From positions 1-8,637 of the forward strand of contig CAIYWF010000188.1 of NCBI GenBank assembly GCA_903929845.1: a DNA stretch of 8,637 nt, read 5' to 3'. The notes below the pieces were generated by a model. The model was not told where the DNA came from. It ran no database searches and saw nothing but the letters and a program-made list of their open reading frames with translations. The translations under genes and the position numbers were made by a program. Of the stretch, positions 1-6,038 are shown piece after piece (the first letter of the stretch is position 1; each line of letters starts with the position of its first letter). Origin of the DNA: an uncultured Chlorobiaceae bacterium (GTDB lineage: Bacteria; Bacteroidota; Chlorobiia; Chlorobiales; Chlorobiaceae).

Positions 1-124
1 CTTCGGCAACCACATCCTTGCCAAAACAAGTGCCGACCCCCGGATCATCAGCCTTTTGAGTAAAGCTCTGGCAATCCTGACACTGTTTACCTTTTTCGGC
101 TTGCTTCTGGTAAATAATTTCCAT
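1..124 (-). CDS. Small cysteine-rich protein, N-terminal part (runs off left edge)
   Basis: The minus strand opens at an ATG (124-122) and stays open for 41 codons to the window edge. It begins MEIIYQKQAEKGKQ and continues with a CxxC pair (C15, C18) and a third cysteine (C33) in a GTCFG context. The peptide is hydrophilic, rich in Lys and Gln, and has no signal peptide, so it is probably cytoplasmic. The cysteine spacing suggests a small metal- or Fe-S-binding protein, but the C-terminal cysteines that would settle this lie outside the window. I do not recognise the family with certainty. No strong Shine-Dalgarno precedes the ATG. The gene is divergent from uvrA. The alternative plus-strand reading of the same bases is a hydrophobic fragment with no visible start and is less convincing. 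Confidence 0.6.
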   Translation of the reverse strand, partial: MEIIYQKQAEKGKQCQDCQSFTQKADDPGVGTCFGKDVVAE

Positions 125-151
125 ATTGAATGTTGCTTAATGTTTTGCGTT

Positions 152-186
152 ATTATCAATCAAAAACAGTATCCAGCCGACGGCTG
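152..186 (-). promoter_or_regulatory. Candidate promoter with palindromic operator for the Cys-rich gene
   Basis: Read on the minus strand, a GATAAT -10-like box (157-152) lies about 28 bases upstream of the ATG at 124. The place of the -35 box is taken by a perfect palindrome, CAGCCGACGGCTG (174-186; 6-base arms around one central base), and no good -35 hexamer is present there. A dyad replacing the -35 box is a common arrangement at promoters controlled by a dimeric regulator. The boxes and the dyad are visible in the sequence; the regulatory role is inference. Confidence 0.35.
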
Positions 187-236
187 AAACCTGACGCCAA
201 TCGGACGGATGCACCAAATATAAAGCAGAAACGTAA

Positions 237-267
237 TTGACAAAGTTTTTTTCAAAAAAAATGTAAC
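237..267 (+). promoter_or_regulatory. Candidate uvrA promoter
   Basis: A consensus TTGACA (237-242) is followed after 19 bases by TGTAAC (262-267), a 4/6 match to a -10 box, with A/T tracts between them. The spacing is longer than the usual 17, so the -10 assignment is uncertain. Transcription from here would give a leader of roughly 80 bases. No clear LexA-type box was recognised nearby. The uvrA ATG at 354 has only a weak purine-rich stretch (about 329-338) as ribosome-binding site. Confidence 0.35.
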
Positions 268-353
268 CATAGCCTTCATCTTAAGGTTGAGCTCATCCAA
301 ATTATCAGAGACAAGCTGTTAAGCAGCCAAAAAGAGAGACAGAACTAACACTC

Positions 354-3194
354 ATGGAATTCAGTCATATCAACATCAGGGGAGCCAGAGTCCACAACCT
401 CAAAAATATTTCCCTTGATATTCCCCGCAACAAATTTGTTGTCATTACCGGCCTCTCAGGGTCGGGGAAATCCAGCCTTGCCTTTGACACCATTTATGCC
501 GAGGGGCAACGCCGTTTTATGGAAACGCTCTCGCCTTATGCACGACAATATATCGGCAGCATTGAACGCCCTGATGTCGACTTTATTGAGGGGCTCTCAC
601 CGGTCATTTCCATCGACCAGAAAAGCACGAACCGCTCGCCCCGTTCAACGGTTGGCACCATTACCGAAATTCATGATTTTATCCGGCTGCTCTACGCCAA
701 GGCTGGCAGACGCTACGACCCCGTCACCGGGGCTATGCTGCAGCAGCAAAGTGAAGAAAACATCTGCGAAGCTATTCTCTCACTGCCGCATGGTACAAAA
801 GTCCAGATACTCTCTCCCCTTGTAACAGGACGCAAAGGCCATTACCGCGAACTTTTCGAACGTCTGGTACTTAAAGGATTTCTCCGGGTCCGTATTGACG
901 GAAAATACCGGGAAATGGAAAAATCCATGCAGATTGAACGCTATAAAAGCCACTCCATTGAACTGGTTGTCGATCGACTGATAATCGCTCCAGATTGCGA
1001 AGAACGCCTGAAACAAGCCATCAGCCTCGCCATCGGCATGTCTGAGCATAAATCATCAGTTATCTGCGATCCACTTGAATGTGAACGGAAAGAGCTTACG
1101 TTCAGTACTCGCTATGCCTATTCAGACGGCTCCGTCCCGGTTGATACGCTGGCACCGAACCATTTCAGCTTCAACTCTCCTTATGGCGCATGCCCGGAGT
1201 GCAACGGCCTTGGAGAAATCATGCAGCTTTCAGGCGAACTGATGCTCCCCGATCTCTCGCTCTCTCTCAACGAAGGCGGCCTCGATCCCTTCGGAAGATC
1301 CGGGAAGCGGAATCTCTGGCAGGTCATCAGAGCAATCGCAAGAGAGTTTAACTTCACCCTTGATACTCCTGTCGGAGATATACCACAAGAGGCGATGAAA
1401 ATTTTGCTGGAAGGTTCCGGCAGCCGCACCTTTAACGTCAGCTATACCTACTCCGGCCGCGACACACTTTACCCGCAACCCTTTCCTGGAGCTCTTCCTT
1501 ACGTTGAGGAAATACGAAAAAATGCCAGCACTTCGAAAATACGGGAGTGGACAGAAAGCTTCATGATCCATCAGACCTGCCCTGCATGCAAGGGGGCAAG
1601 ACTGCGCAAAGAGAGCCTGCTGGTGAAGATTGACGAGCAAAATATTGCCGAAGCAGAAGCGCTTCCCCTGCCGGAAGCACTCACCTTTTTTACAGCTCTG
1701 CCCGAAAAACTGACCGCAAAAGAGCGTCTTGTTGCCACACCAGTGCTGCATGAAATCGTCAAACGACTTGAGTTTCTTCTCAATGTAGGACTTGGCTACC
1801 TTTCCCTTGACAGGAGTTCACAAACACTTTCTGGCGGCGAAGCACAGCGCATCAGACTGGCCTCGCAGCTCGGCTCGCAACTCAGTGGTGTCCTCTATGT
1901 CCTTGACGAACCCAGTATAGGACTGCACCAGCGTGACAACCACAAACTTATTACATCGCTAAAGCGCCTCAGAGACCTCGGCAACACGGTACTGGTGGTC
2001 GAGCACGACAAAGACACGATGCTTGAAGCCGACGAAATTATCGATCTTGGGCCGGGAGCAGGAGAATATGGCGGAGAAATTGTTGCTCAGGGGGCGGCTG
2101 CATCTCTTGACCCCCATTCACTGACCGCAGAATACCTTTCCGGAACCCGTCAGGTTTCTTTCAAGGGAGAGGAAAACAAGAAAACTGACGAACAGCAATT
2201 CCTGCTGCTGACAGGGTGCAAGGGCAATAATCTCAAAAACATTGATATCACCATTCCACTTCGCTCGCTCGTCAGTATTACCGGCGTCAGCGGATCAGGC
2301 AAATCAACAATTATCAATGAAACTCTTTTCCCGATTCTTGCACGCCACTTCTACCGCTCCAAGCTGCTTACCTATCCTTATAAGAGCATCGAAGGAATAA
2401 AGCATATTGACAAGGTTGTCAACGTCGACCAGTCACCAATCGGCCGCACACCCCGCTCCAATCCGGCAACCTATACCGGAGCATTCACCTTTATCCGCGA
2501 CTTTTTTACCCGCCTGCCTGAAGCGCAGATCCGGGGGTATAAAGCCGGAAGATTCAGCTTCAACGTCAAAGGAGGACGATGCGAGGTCTGCCAGGGATCA
2601 GGGACAAGAAAAATTGAGATGAACTTTCTGCCCGACGTCTACGTCCGATGCGAAAACTGCAAAGGAGAACGTTATAACCGCGAAACCCTGCTGGTCAAGT
2701 ACCGGGGAAAATCCATTGCGGATGTGCTTGAAATGACCATCTCCGAAGCTGCGGAATTCTTTGTCGACTTTCCCCGCATCCTTCGCATTCTCAACACCAT
2801 GCAAAATGTTGGACTCGGCTACCTCAAGCTCGGCCAGCCATCCCCGATGCTTTCGGGTGGCGAAGCACAGCGCATCAAGCTTTCTGCAGAACTGGCTAAA
2901 ATACAGACTGGCAACACCCTTTACATTCTTGACGAACCAACCACCGGTCTCCACTTCCAGGATATCCAGCACCTGCTTGAAGTACTCCGAAAACTTGTTG
3001 ATAAAGGCAACAGCGTTATCATCATCGAACACAACCTTGATATTATAAAAAACAGTGACTGGATTATTGATATTGGACCTGAAGGAGGGTACGAAGGAGG
3101 AGAGGTTATTGCGGAAGGAACACCTGAACAGGTCGCACTGATGGAGCATTCTTATACGGGGAAGTTTTTAAAAAAGGAGATGGGGATCGTATAA
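354..3194 (+). CDS. uvrA: UvrABC excinuclease subunit A (damage-recognition ATPase)
   Basis: UvrA dimerises, binds UvrB and scans DNA for bulky lesions in nucleotide excision repair. At 946 residues it has the family's usual length, and the start gives the standard N-terminus (MEFSHINIRGARVHNLKNIS). The first ABC module has Walker A GLSGSGKSS (33-41), an apparent UvrB-binding region (about 130-245), signature LSGGEAQRI (492-500), Walker B VLDEPSIGLH (516-525) and H-loop His551. The second has Walker A GVSGSGKST (644-652), signature LSGGEAQRI (833-841), Walker B ILDEPTTGLH (858-867) and H-loop His893. Zinc ligands are C743/C746 with C766/C769, the finger that contacts DNA, and C280/C283 with C409/C412 flanking the insertion domain. 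The separate CxxC that E. coli UvrA carries about 24 residues before the first of these pairs is absent. The gene stands alone on its strand and ends convergent to the MFS gene. The family is certain; whether this is the main UvrA or a second copy cannot be told from the window. Confidence 0.97.
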   Translation: MEFSHINIRGARVHNLKNISLDIPRNKFVVITGLSGSGKSSLAFDTIYAEGQRRFMETLSPYARQYIGSIERPDVDFIEGLSPVISIDQKSTNRSPRSTVGTITEIHDFIRLLYAKAGRRYDPVTGAMLQQQSEENICEAILSLPHGTKVQILSPLVTGRKGHYRELFERLVLKGFLRVRIDGKYREMEKSMQIERYKSHSIELVVDRLIIAPDCEERLKQAISLAIGMSEHKSSVICDPLECERKELTFSTRYAYSDGSVPVDTLAPNHFSFNSPYGACPECNGLGEIMQLSGELMLPDLSLSLNEGGLDPFGRSGKRNLWQVIRAIAREFNFTLDTPVGDIPQEAMKILLEGSGSRTFNVSYTYSGRDTLYPQPFPGALPYVEEIRKNASTSKIREWTESFMIHQTCPACKGARLRKESLLVKIDEQNIAEAEALPLPEALTFFTALPEKLTAKERLVATPVLHEIVKRLEFLLNVGLGYLSLDRSSQTLSGGEAQRIRLASQLGSQLSGVLYVLDEPSIGLHQRDNHKLITSLKRLRDLGNTVLVVEHDKDTMLEADEIIDLGPGAGEYGGEIVAQGAAASLDPHSLTAEYLSGTRQVSFKGEENKKTDEQQFLLLTGCKGNNLKNIDITIPLRSLVSITGVSGSGKSTIINETLFPILARHFYRSKLLTYPYKSIEGIKHIDKVVNVDQSPIGRTPRSNPATYTGAFTFIRDFFTRLPEAQIRGYKAGRFSFNVKGGRCEVCQGSGTRKIEMNFLPDVYVRCENCKGERYNRETLLVKYRGKSIADVLEMTISEAAEFFVDFPRILRILNTMQNVGLGYLKLGQPSPMLSGGEAQRIKLSAELAKIQTGNTLYILDEPTTGLHFQDIQHLLEVLRKLVDKGNSVIIIEHNLDIIKNSDWIIDIGPEGGYEGGEVIAEGTPEQVALMEHSYTGKFLKKEMGIV

Positions 3195-3208
3195 CCCAAG
3201 CTTGCGCC

Positions 3209-3273
3209 CTACCAACATGCCGCCCGTCCTGGGCTGAAGAAAAAATAGTCTCATAGGGACGACATATTGGTAG
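3209..3273 (-). terminator. Long inverted repeat between convergent uvrA and MFS genes
   Basis: Arms at 3209-3222 and 3260-3273 lie between the uvrA stop (3194) and the MFS stop (3276-3278). In a minus-strand transcript all 14 positions pair, two of them as G-U wobbles. In a plus-strand transcript the same two positions become C-A mismatches. The 37-base loop contains a smaller GCCC/GGGC hairpin (3223-3234) and, read on the minus strand, a run of six U. There is no U tract directly after the outer stem, so this is not a textbook intrinsic terminator. A role in ending or stabilising the MFS transcript is inferred. Confidence 0.4.
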
Positions 3274-3275
3274 CC

Positions 3276-4514
3276 TCACAGGAACTCCTCATAATAATCA
3301 AGATCCTTATGGAATGTCTCTTCGAGGGCGCTGAGCGATAGAAAAGCGGCTGCCATGCAGAGACCGCCAACCAGCAGTGCCCCTGATTCCATACCAAACA
3401 TCCCCCGAAAAAACTGGAACAGCATAGTAATCGGCACGACCATGCCTCGAACCAGATTAGGCACCGTGGTTGCAACAGTGGCGCGCAGGTTGGTGCCGAA
3501 CTGTTCAGCCGCAACGGTGACAAAAATAGCCCAGTATCCAGCGGCAAAACCAAGAAGAGCGCAGACCACATAAAAGAATTGCGGACTCTGATGCCCCTGC
3601 AGAAAATAGAACGCAACCGCTCCAACAGTAAGCAGCATAAAGAGCAGAATAACCTTTTTGCGGCTTTTCAAAAGCTGGCTCAACAGGCCGCTTGAAAGAT
3701 CGCCAAACACCAGCCCGAGATAGCAGTACATCACCGCATTACCAGCAGAAACCGGCCCGACAATGCCAAGCTCCACACCAAATTCAGGCGAAAAGGTGAT
3801 CAGCACACCAACCACAAACCAGATCGGCACCCCAATCATGATTGAGTTGATGTAACGGAAAAAACGGTTACGGTCCGTGAACAGCGCAAAAATGTTTCCC
3901 CGGCTGACCCCGGTTTTTTCATCCATAGCCTGAAACATTCCCGACTCAGCAACCTTTACCCGCGCAAGAAGCAACAAAAGTCCAAGTCCTCCTCCAATAA
4001 AAAAGGCGTTATGCCACTCATAGGTGTTGGCCACAACATTGGCAAGAATCGCTCCAGAAACACCGATAGAGGCAACAAGCATCGTGCCGTAACCGCGTAT
4101 CTTAGTATGCAGCACCTCTGACACCAGGGTTATCCCCGCCCCAAGTTCGCCGGCAAGACCAACACCTGCAATAAATCGCAATGCCGCATAAGCCGGAAGC
4201 GAAGAGACAAAGCCATTGGCAATATTAGCAAGAGAATAGAGCAAAATTGAGGCAAACATGATTTTCAGGCGCCCCTTTTTGTCACCAAGCCAACCCCAGA
4301 GAATGCCGCCCGCCAGCATTCCGATCATCTGCATATTCAGCAGATAGACCCCGTAATCGATCAACTCCTTCCCGGAAAGCCCGAACGATTTCAGACTCGG
4401 CACCCTGACAATGCTGAACAAAACCAGATCATAGATATCAACAAAATAACCCAGGGCCGCCACAATCACAGGCAAGCTAAAAATATCGCGCACTGATGCA
4501 TACTCCCGCTTCAC
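3276..4514 (-). CDS. Major facilitator superfamily transporter, substrate unknown
   Basis: This is a 412-residue inner-membrane secondary transporter with about twelve hydrophobic segments. MFS hallmarks are present. A membrane-embedded acidic pair in DIYD (D26, D29) sits in helix 1. The loop between helices 2 and 3 carries motif A, GWLGDKKGRLK (74-84). A helix-4 segment, RFIAGVGLAGELGAG (113-127), is typical of the sugar/metabolite:H+ symporter branches, and a second-half loop reads AAEQFGTNLRAT (335-346), as in metabolite/H+ symporters. The central cytoplasmic loop is at about 190-215. The start is GTG (4514-4512), chosen because an AAGGAG lies 7 bases upstream. The gene follows the NusG paralogue by 76 bases on the same strand with no clear terminator between, so it may be the last gene of that transcript. 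The substrate cannot be deduced. Confidence 0.88.
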   Translation of the reverse strand: MKREYASVRDIFSLPVIVAALGYFVDIYDLVLFSIVRVPSLKSFGLSGKELIDYGVYLLNMQMIGMLAGGILWGWLGDKKGRLKIMFASILLYSLANIANGFVSSLPAYAALRFIAGVGLAGELGAGITLVSEVLHTKIRGYGTMLVASIGVSGAILANVVANTYEWHNAFFIGGGLGLLLLLARVKVAESGMFQAMDEKTGVSRGNIFALFTDRNRFFRYINSIMIGVPIWFVVGVLITFSPEFGVELGIVGPVSAGNAVMYCYLGLVFGDLSSGLLSQLLKSRKKVILLFMLLTVGAVAFYFLQGHQSPQFFYVVCALLGFAAGYWAIFVTVAAEQFGTNLRATVATTVPNLVRGMVVPITMLFQFFRGMFGMESGALLVGGLCMAAAFLSLSALEETFHKDLDYYEEFL

Positions 4515-4521
4515 AAAAAAA

Positions 4522-4527
4522 CTCCTT
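4522..4527 (-). promoter_or_regulatory. Ribosome binding site of the MFS gene
   Basis: On the minus strand AAGGAG (4527-4522) lies seven bases before the GTG at 4514. It is the clearest Shine-Dalgarno in the window, and it fixes the non-ATG start of the transporter. Confidence 0.75.
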
Positions 4528-4590
4528 GGCCGTTTGACTCGGTGATGAAAAATTCAGTACTTTCTTGCCTCTTAAGTTTTATTCAAGACA

Positions 4591-5175
4591 TCACAGCCGA
4601 AGAAAATGCTTTTCAACAGCCGACCCCTCTTGATTGGGTATATCAACATAAAGAGGCTGGGCGGCCCCAATCGGCACAAGTAAATCAGGAAATATGCTGA
4701 CTTCAACCCCCTGCATAATACTCTCAAAAAAAACAACAAGCCTGGTCTCTCGAGCTTGTTTTACCACAACTCCTTCAAAATCCTTAAACGGACCAGCCAA
4801 AACCCTGACCTTTTGACCCGCAGGAAGAGAGGATACCGTCCGGTTAACTGCATCGGGCTCCCTGACCAGTTTTTTGAGCCAGTCAATATCTTTTTCGCTG
4901 ATAACAGAAGGCTTTCTGCCAATCCCGACAAACTTCACTACACCATCCGTGTCGAGTACCTTGATATTCTCCTTGTGTATATCAAGGTTGACAAATAAAT
5001 ATCCTCTAAACAAAGGTTCAGAGATTTTTTTCTTTCTGTCACTCCATTGCCTCCATGTTTCAAGCAGCGGAAGAAAACTTACAACTTTCTGTTCAAGCAA
5101 CAGTTGGTGCACTTTTTTTTCATACCGCGAACGAACATAAACAGCATACCATCGTAAACTCTCAATGTCATCCAT
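4591..5175 (-). CDS. Specialised NusG paralogue (UpxY/RfaH-like antiterminator)
   Basis: This 194-residue protein has the two-domain NusG plan. An N-terminal NGN domain (about 7-105) has the WYAVYVRSRYEKK opening, FLPLLETWRQWSDRKKK (34-50), PLFRGYLFV (54-62) and DGVVKFVGIG (77-86). A C-terminal KOW domain (about 117-168) has GQKVRVLAGPFKDFEGVV (120-137). A tail of about 25 residues follows. The W-x-D-R-K-K and PLFxGYLFV signatures match the specialised NusG paralogues that load onto RNA polymerase and promote read-through of particular operons, usually for capsule, LPS or exopolysaccharide. Housekeeping nusG normally lies near secE and ribosomal-protein genes, which are absent here. It lies between the ElyC-like gene (92 bases upstream) and the MFS gene (76 bases downstream); no glycosyltransferase is in view. 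The ATG lacks a good Shine-Dalgarno and may be coupled to a short upstream frame. The family is secure; the target operon is unknown. Confidence 0.9.
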   Translation of the reverse strand: MDDIESLRWYAVYVRSRYEKKVHQLLLEQKVVSFLPLLETWRQWSDRKKKISEPLFRGYLFVNLDIHKENIKVLDTDGVVKFVGIGRKPSVISEKDIDWLKKLVREPDAVNRTVSSLPAGQKVRVLAGPFKDFEGVVVKQARETRLVVFFESIMQGVEVSIFPDLLVPIGAAQPLYVDIPNQEGSAVEKHFLRL

Positions 5176-5221
5176 TCAAGCTTATTATTGATTGCCAGAC
5201 AAACAGGAAAAGCAGCATCAT
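5168..5221 (-). CDS. Possible leader peptide overlapping the NusG-paralogue start
   Basis: A 17-codon minus-strand frame starts at tandem ATG codons (5221-5219 and 5218-5216) behind a GGAG (5227-5224). It encodes MMLLFLFVWQSIISLNG and ends at TGA (5170-5168). That stop is embedded in the ATGGATGA carrying the start codon of the NusG paralogue (5175). The downstream gene has no good ribosome-binding site of its own, so translation could be coupled through this frame. The frame is short and could be chance. The rest of the 92-base gap (5176-5267) holds an AT-rich palindrome, TTATTTAAAAATAA (5238-5251), and no convincing promoter or terminator. Confidence 0.2.
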   Translation of the reverse strand: MMLLFLFVWQSIISLNG

Positions 5222-5267
5222 TACTCCGTGCCCGCCATTATTTAAAAATAAAGGTAACAACTCCTCA

Positions 5268-6038
5268 TTATTTTTCAAATTGCCACCGGCCCCAATAAAA
5301 GAGCCATCCAATCATCTCACGAAACGCTTTTTCCGACTGCGCAAGCGCATCAGCACTCGGCAAAAAACGCAATACTGTCAACCCGGAGTTATTTTCCACC
5401 TGATAATCCACCCGAAACGGCACAACGTCAAAACCTGCCTGTTCAAATAACAGAACAGCCCGGCGGGCATGGTACGCACTGGTGACAAGAATAATTTTTT
5501 TCTTACCCTTGCCAACACCCAGCAACTTCCCCGCAGCAAGTGCTTCATCAGCAGTATTGCCAACCTTTGCAGTTAAACGAATCACTCTCTGCGAAATCCC
5601 GAGCAGCACAGCCCTCCTTTCCAGCAACTCACCCTCAGGTACCGTACCCTGTTGCCATGGTAACTGGCCTCTGGTAAACACAATCACAGGTGCTTTTCCT
5701 GCCTTGATAAGATCGATACCAGCATCAAAACGATCAACAGCGTCATTCCATTCACCAAGCGGAGCGCCATCAACCTGACGAATCATTCCGCTCAATACCA
5801 CAATGGCATCAGCATTTTCTACCGCACTCACTGGAATGCGTACGCTACCACCCTCAACAAACCGCATCAAACCATCAGAGACCACAGGCATACTGAAGGC
5901 CCATAGCAGAAAAGCCGCATACCACAACAACAACTTTTTGCGCAAAACCAGACCAGCAAGCATACACAACAGACTAAACCCCAGCGGAAGAACCAGAATC
6001 GGAAGAATTTTATTGACAAGAAGCATAATTTCATCCAT
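5268..6038 (-). CDS. ElyC/SanA/YdcF-like (DUF218) membrane protein
   Basis: This 256-residue protein resembles E. coli ElyC (about 259 residues) in length and plan. Two N-terminal membrane helices (about 8-31 and 36-53) are followed by a DUF218 domain (about 75-247). The domain shows ADAIVVLSGM (76-85), a charged helix with DRFDAGIDLIKAGKAP (102-117), GNTADEALAAGKLL (160-173) and VTSAYHARRAVLLF (185-198). ElyC is needed for normal peptidoglycan and lipid-carrier metabolism, and SanA/YdcF relatives are linked to envelope integrity. The biochemical activity of the domain is poorly defined, so the role is inferred from family. The chosen ATG (6038-6036) overlaps the recQ stop in ATGGATGA, implying translational coupling. 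A longer open frame back to 6086 lies wholly inside recQ coding sequence and would add a non-family N-terminus. An ATG four codons further in (6026) is also possible. Confidence 0.83.
   Translation of the reverse strand: MDEIMLLVNKILPILVLPLGFSLLCMLAGLVLRKKLLLWYAAFLLWAFSMPVVSDGLMRFVEGGSVRIPVSAVENADAIVVLSGMIRQVDGAPLGEWNDAVDRFDAGIDLIKAGKAPVIVFTRGQLPWQQGTVPEGELLERRAVLLGISQRVIRLTAKVGNTADEALAAGKLLGVGKGKKKIILVTSAYHARRAVLLFEQAGFDVVPFRVDYQVENNSGLTVLRFLPSADALAQSEKAFREMIGWLFYWGRWQFEK

Noticed and set aside
2..187. Open plus-strand frame rich in hydrophobic residues at the left edge
   Set aside because: It is the complement of the cysteine-rich minus-strand frame, has no visible start, and its membrane-like composition follows from A/T-rich antisense codons. 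A C-terminal tail of an upstream gene cannot be fully excluded.
1230..1751. 173-residue minus-strand open frame inside uvrA
   Set aside because: It is a shadow of uvrA codons with many cysteines and no family motif, and it has no promoter or ribosome-binding site.
2598..3149. 183-residue minus-strand open frame inside uvrA
   Set aside because: It lies wholly antisense to the strongly conserved second ATPase module of uvrA and shows no recognisable domain.
5224..5236. RfaH ops-like sequence (GGCGGGCACGGAG, minus strand) ahead of the NusG paralogue
   Set aside because: It resembles the E. coli ops element only in its first bases. Targets of this NusG class need not use ops, and the match is within chance.
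5055..5450. 131-residue plus-strand open frame across the NusG-paralogue/ElyC-like junction
   Set aside because: It is antisense to two well-supported genes and their gap, has odd composition and shows no motif.
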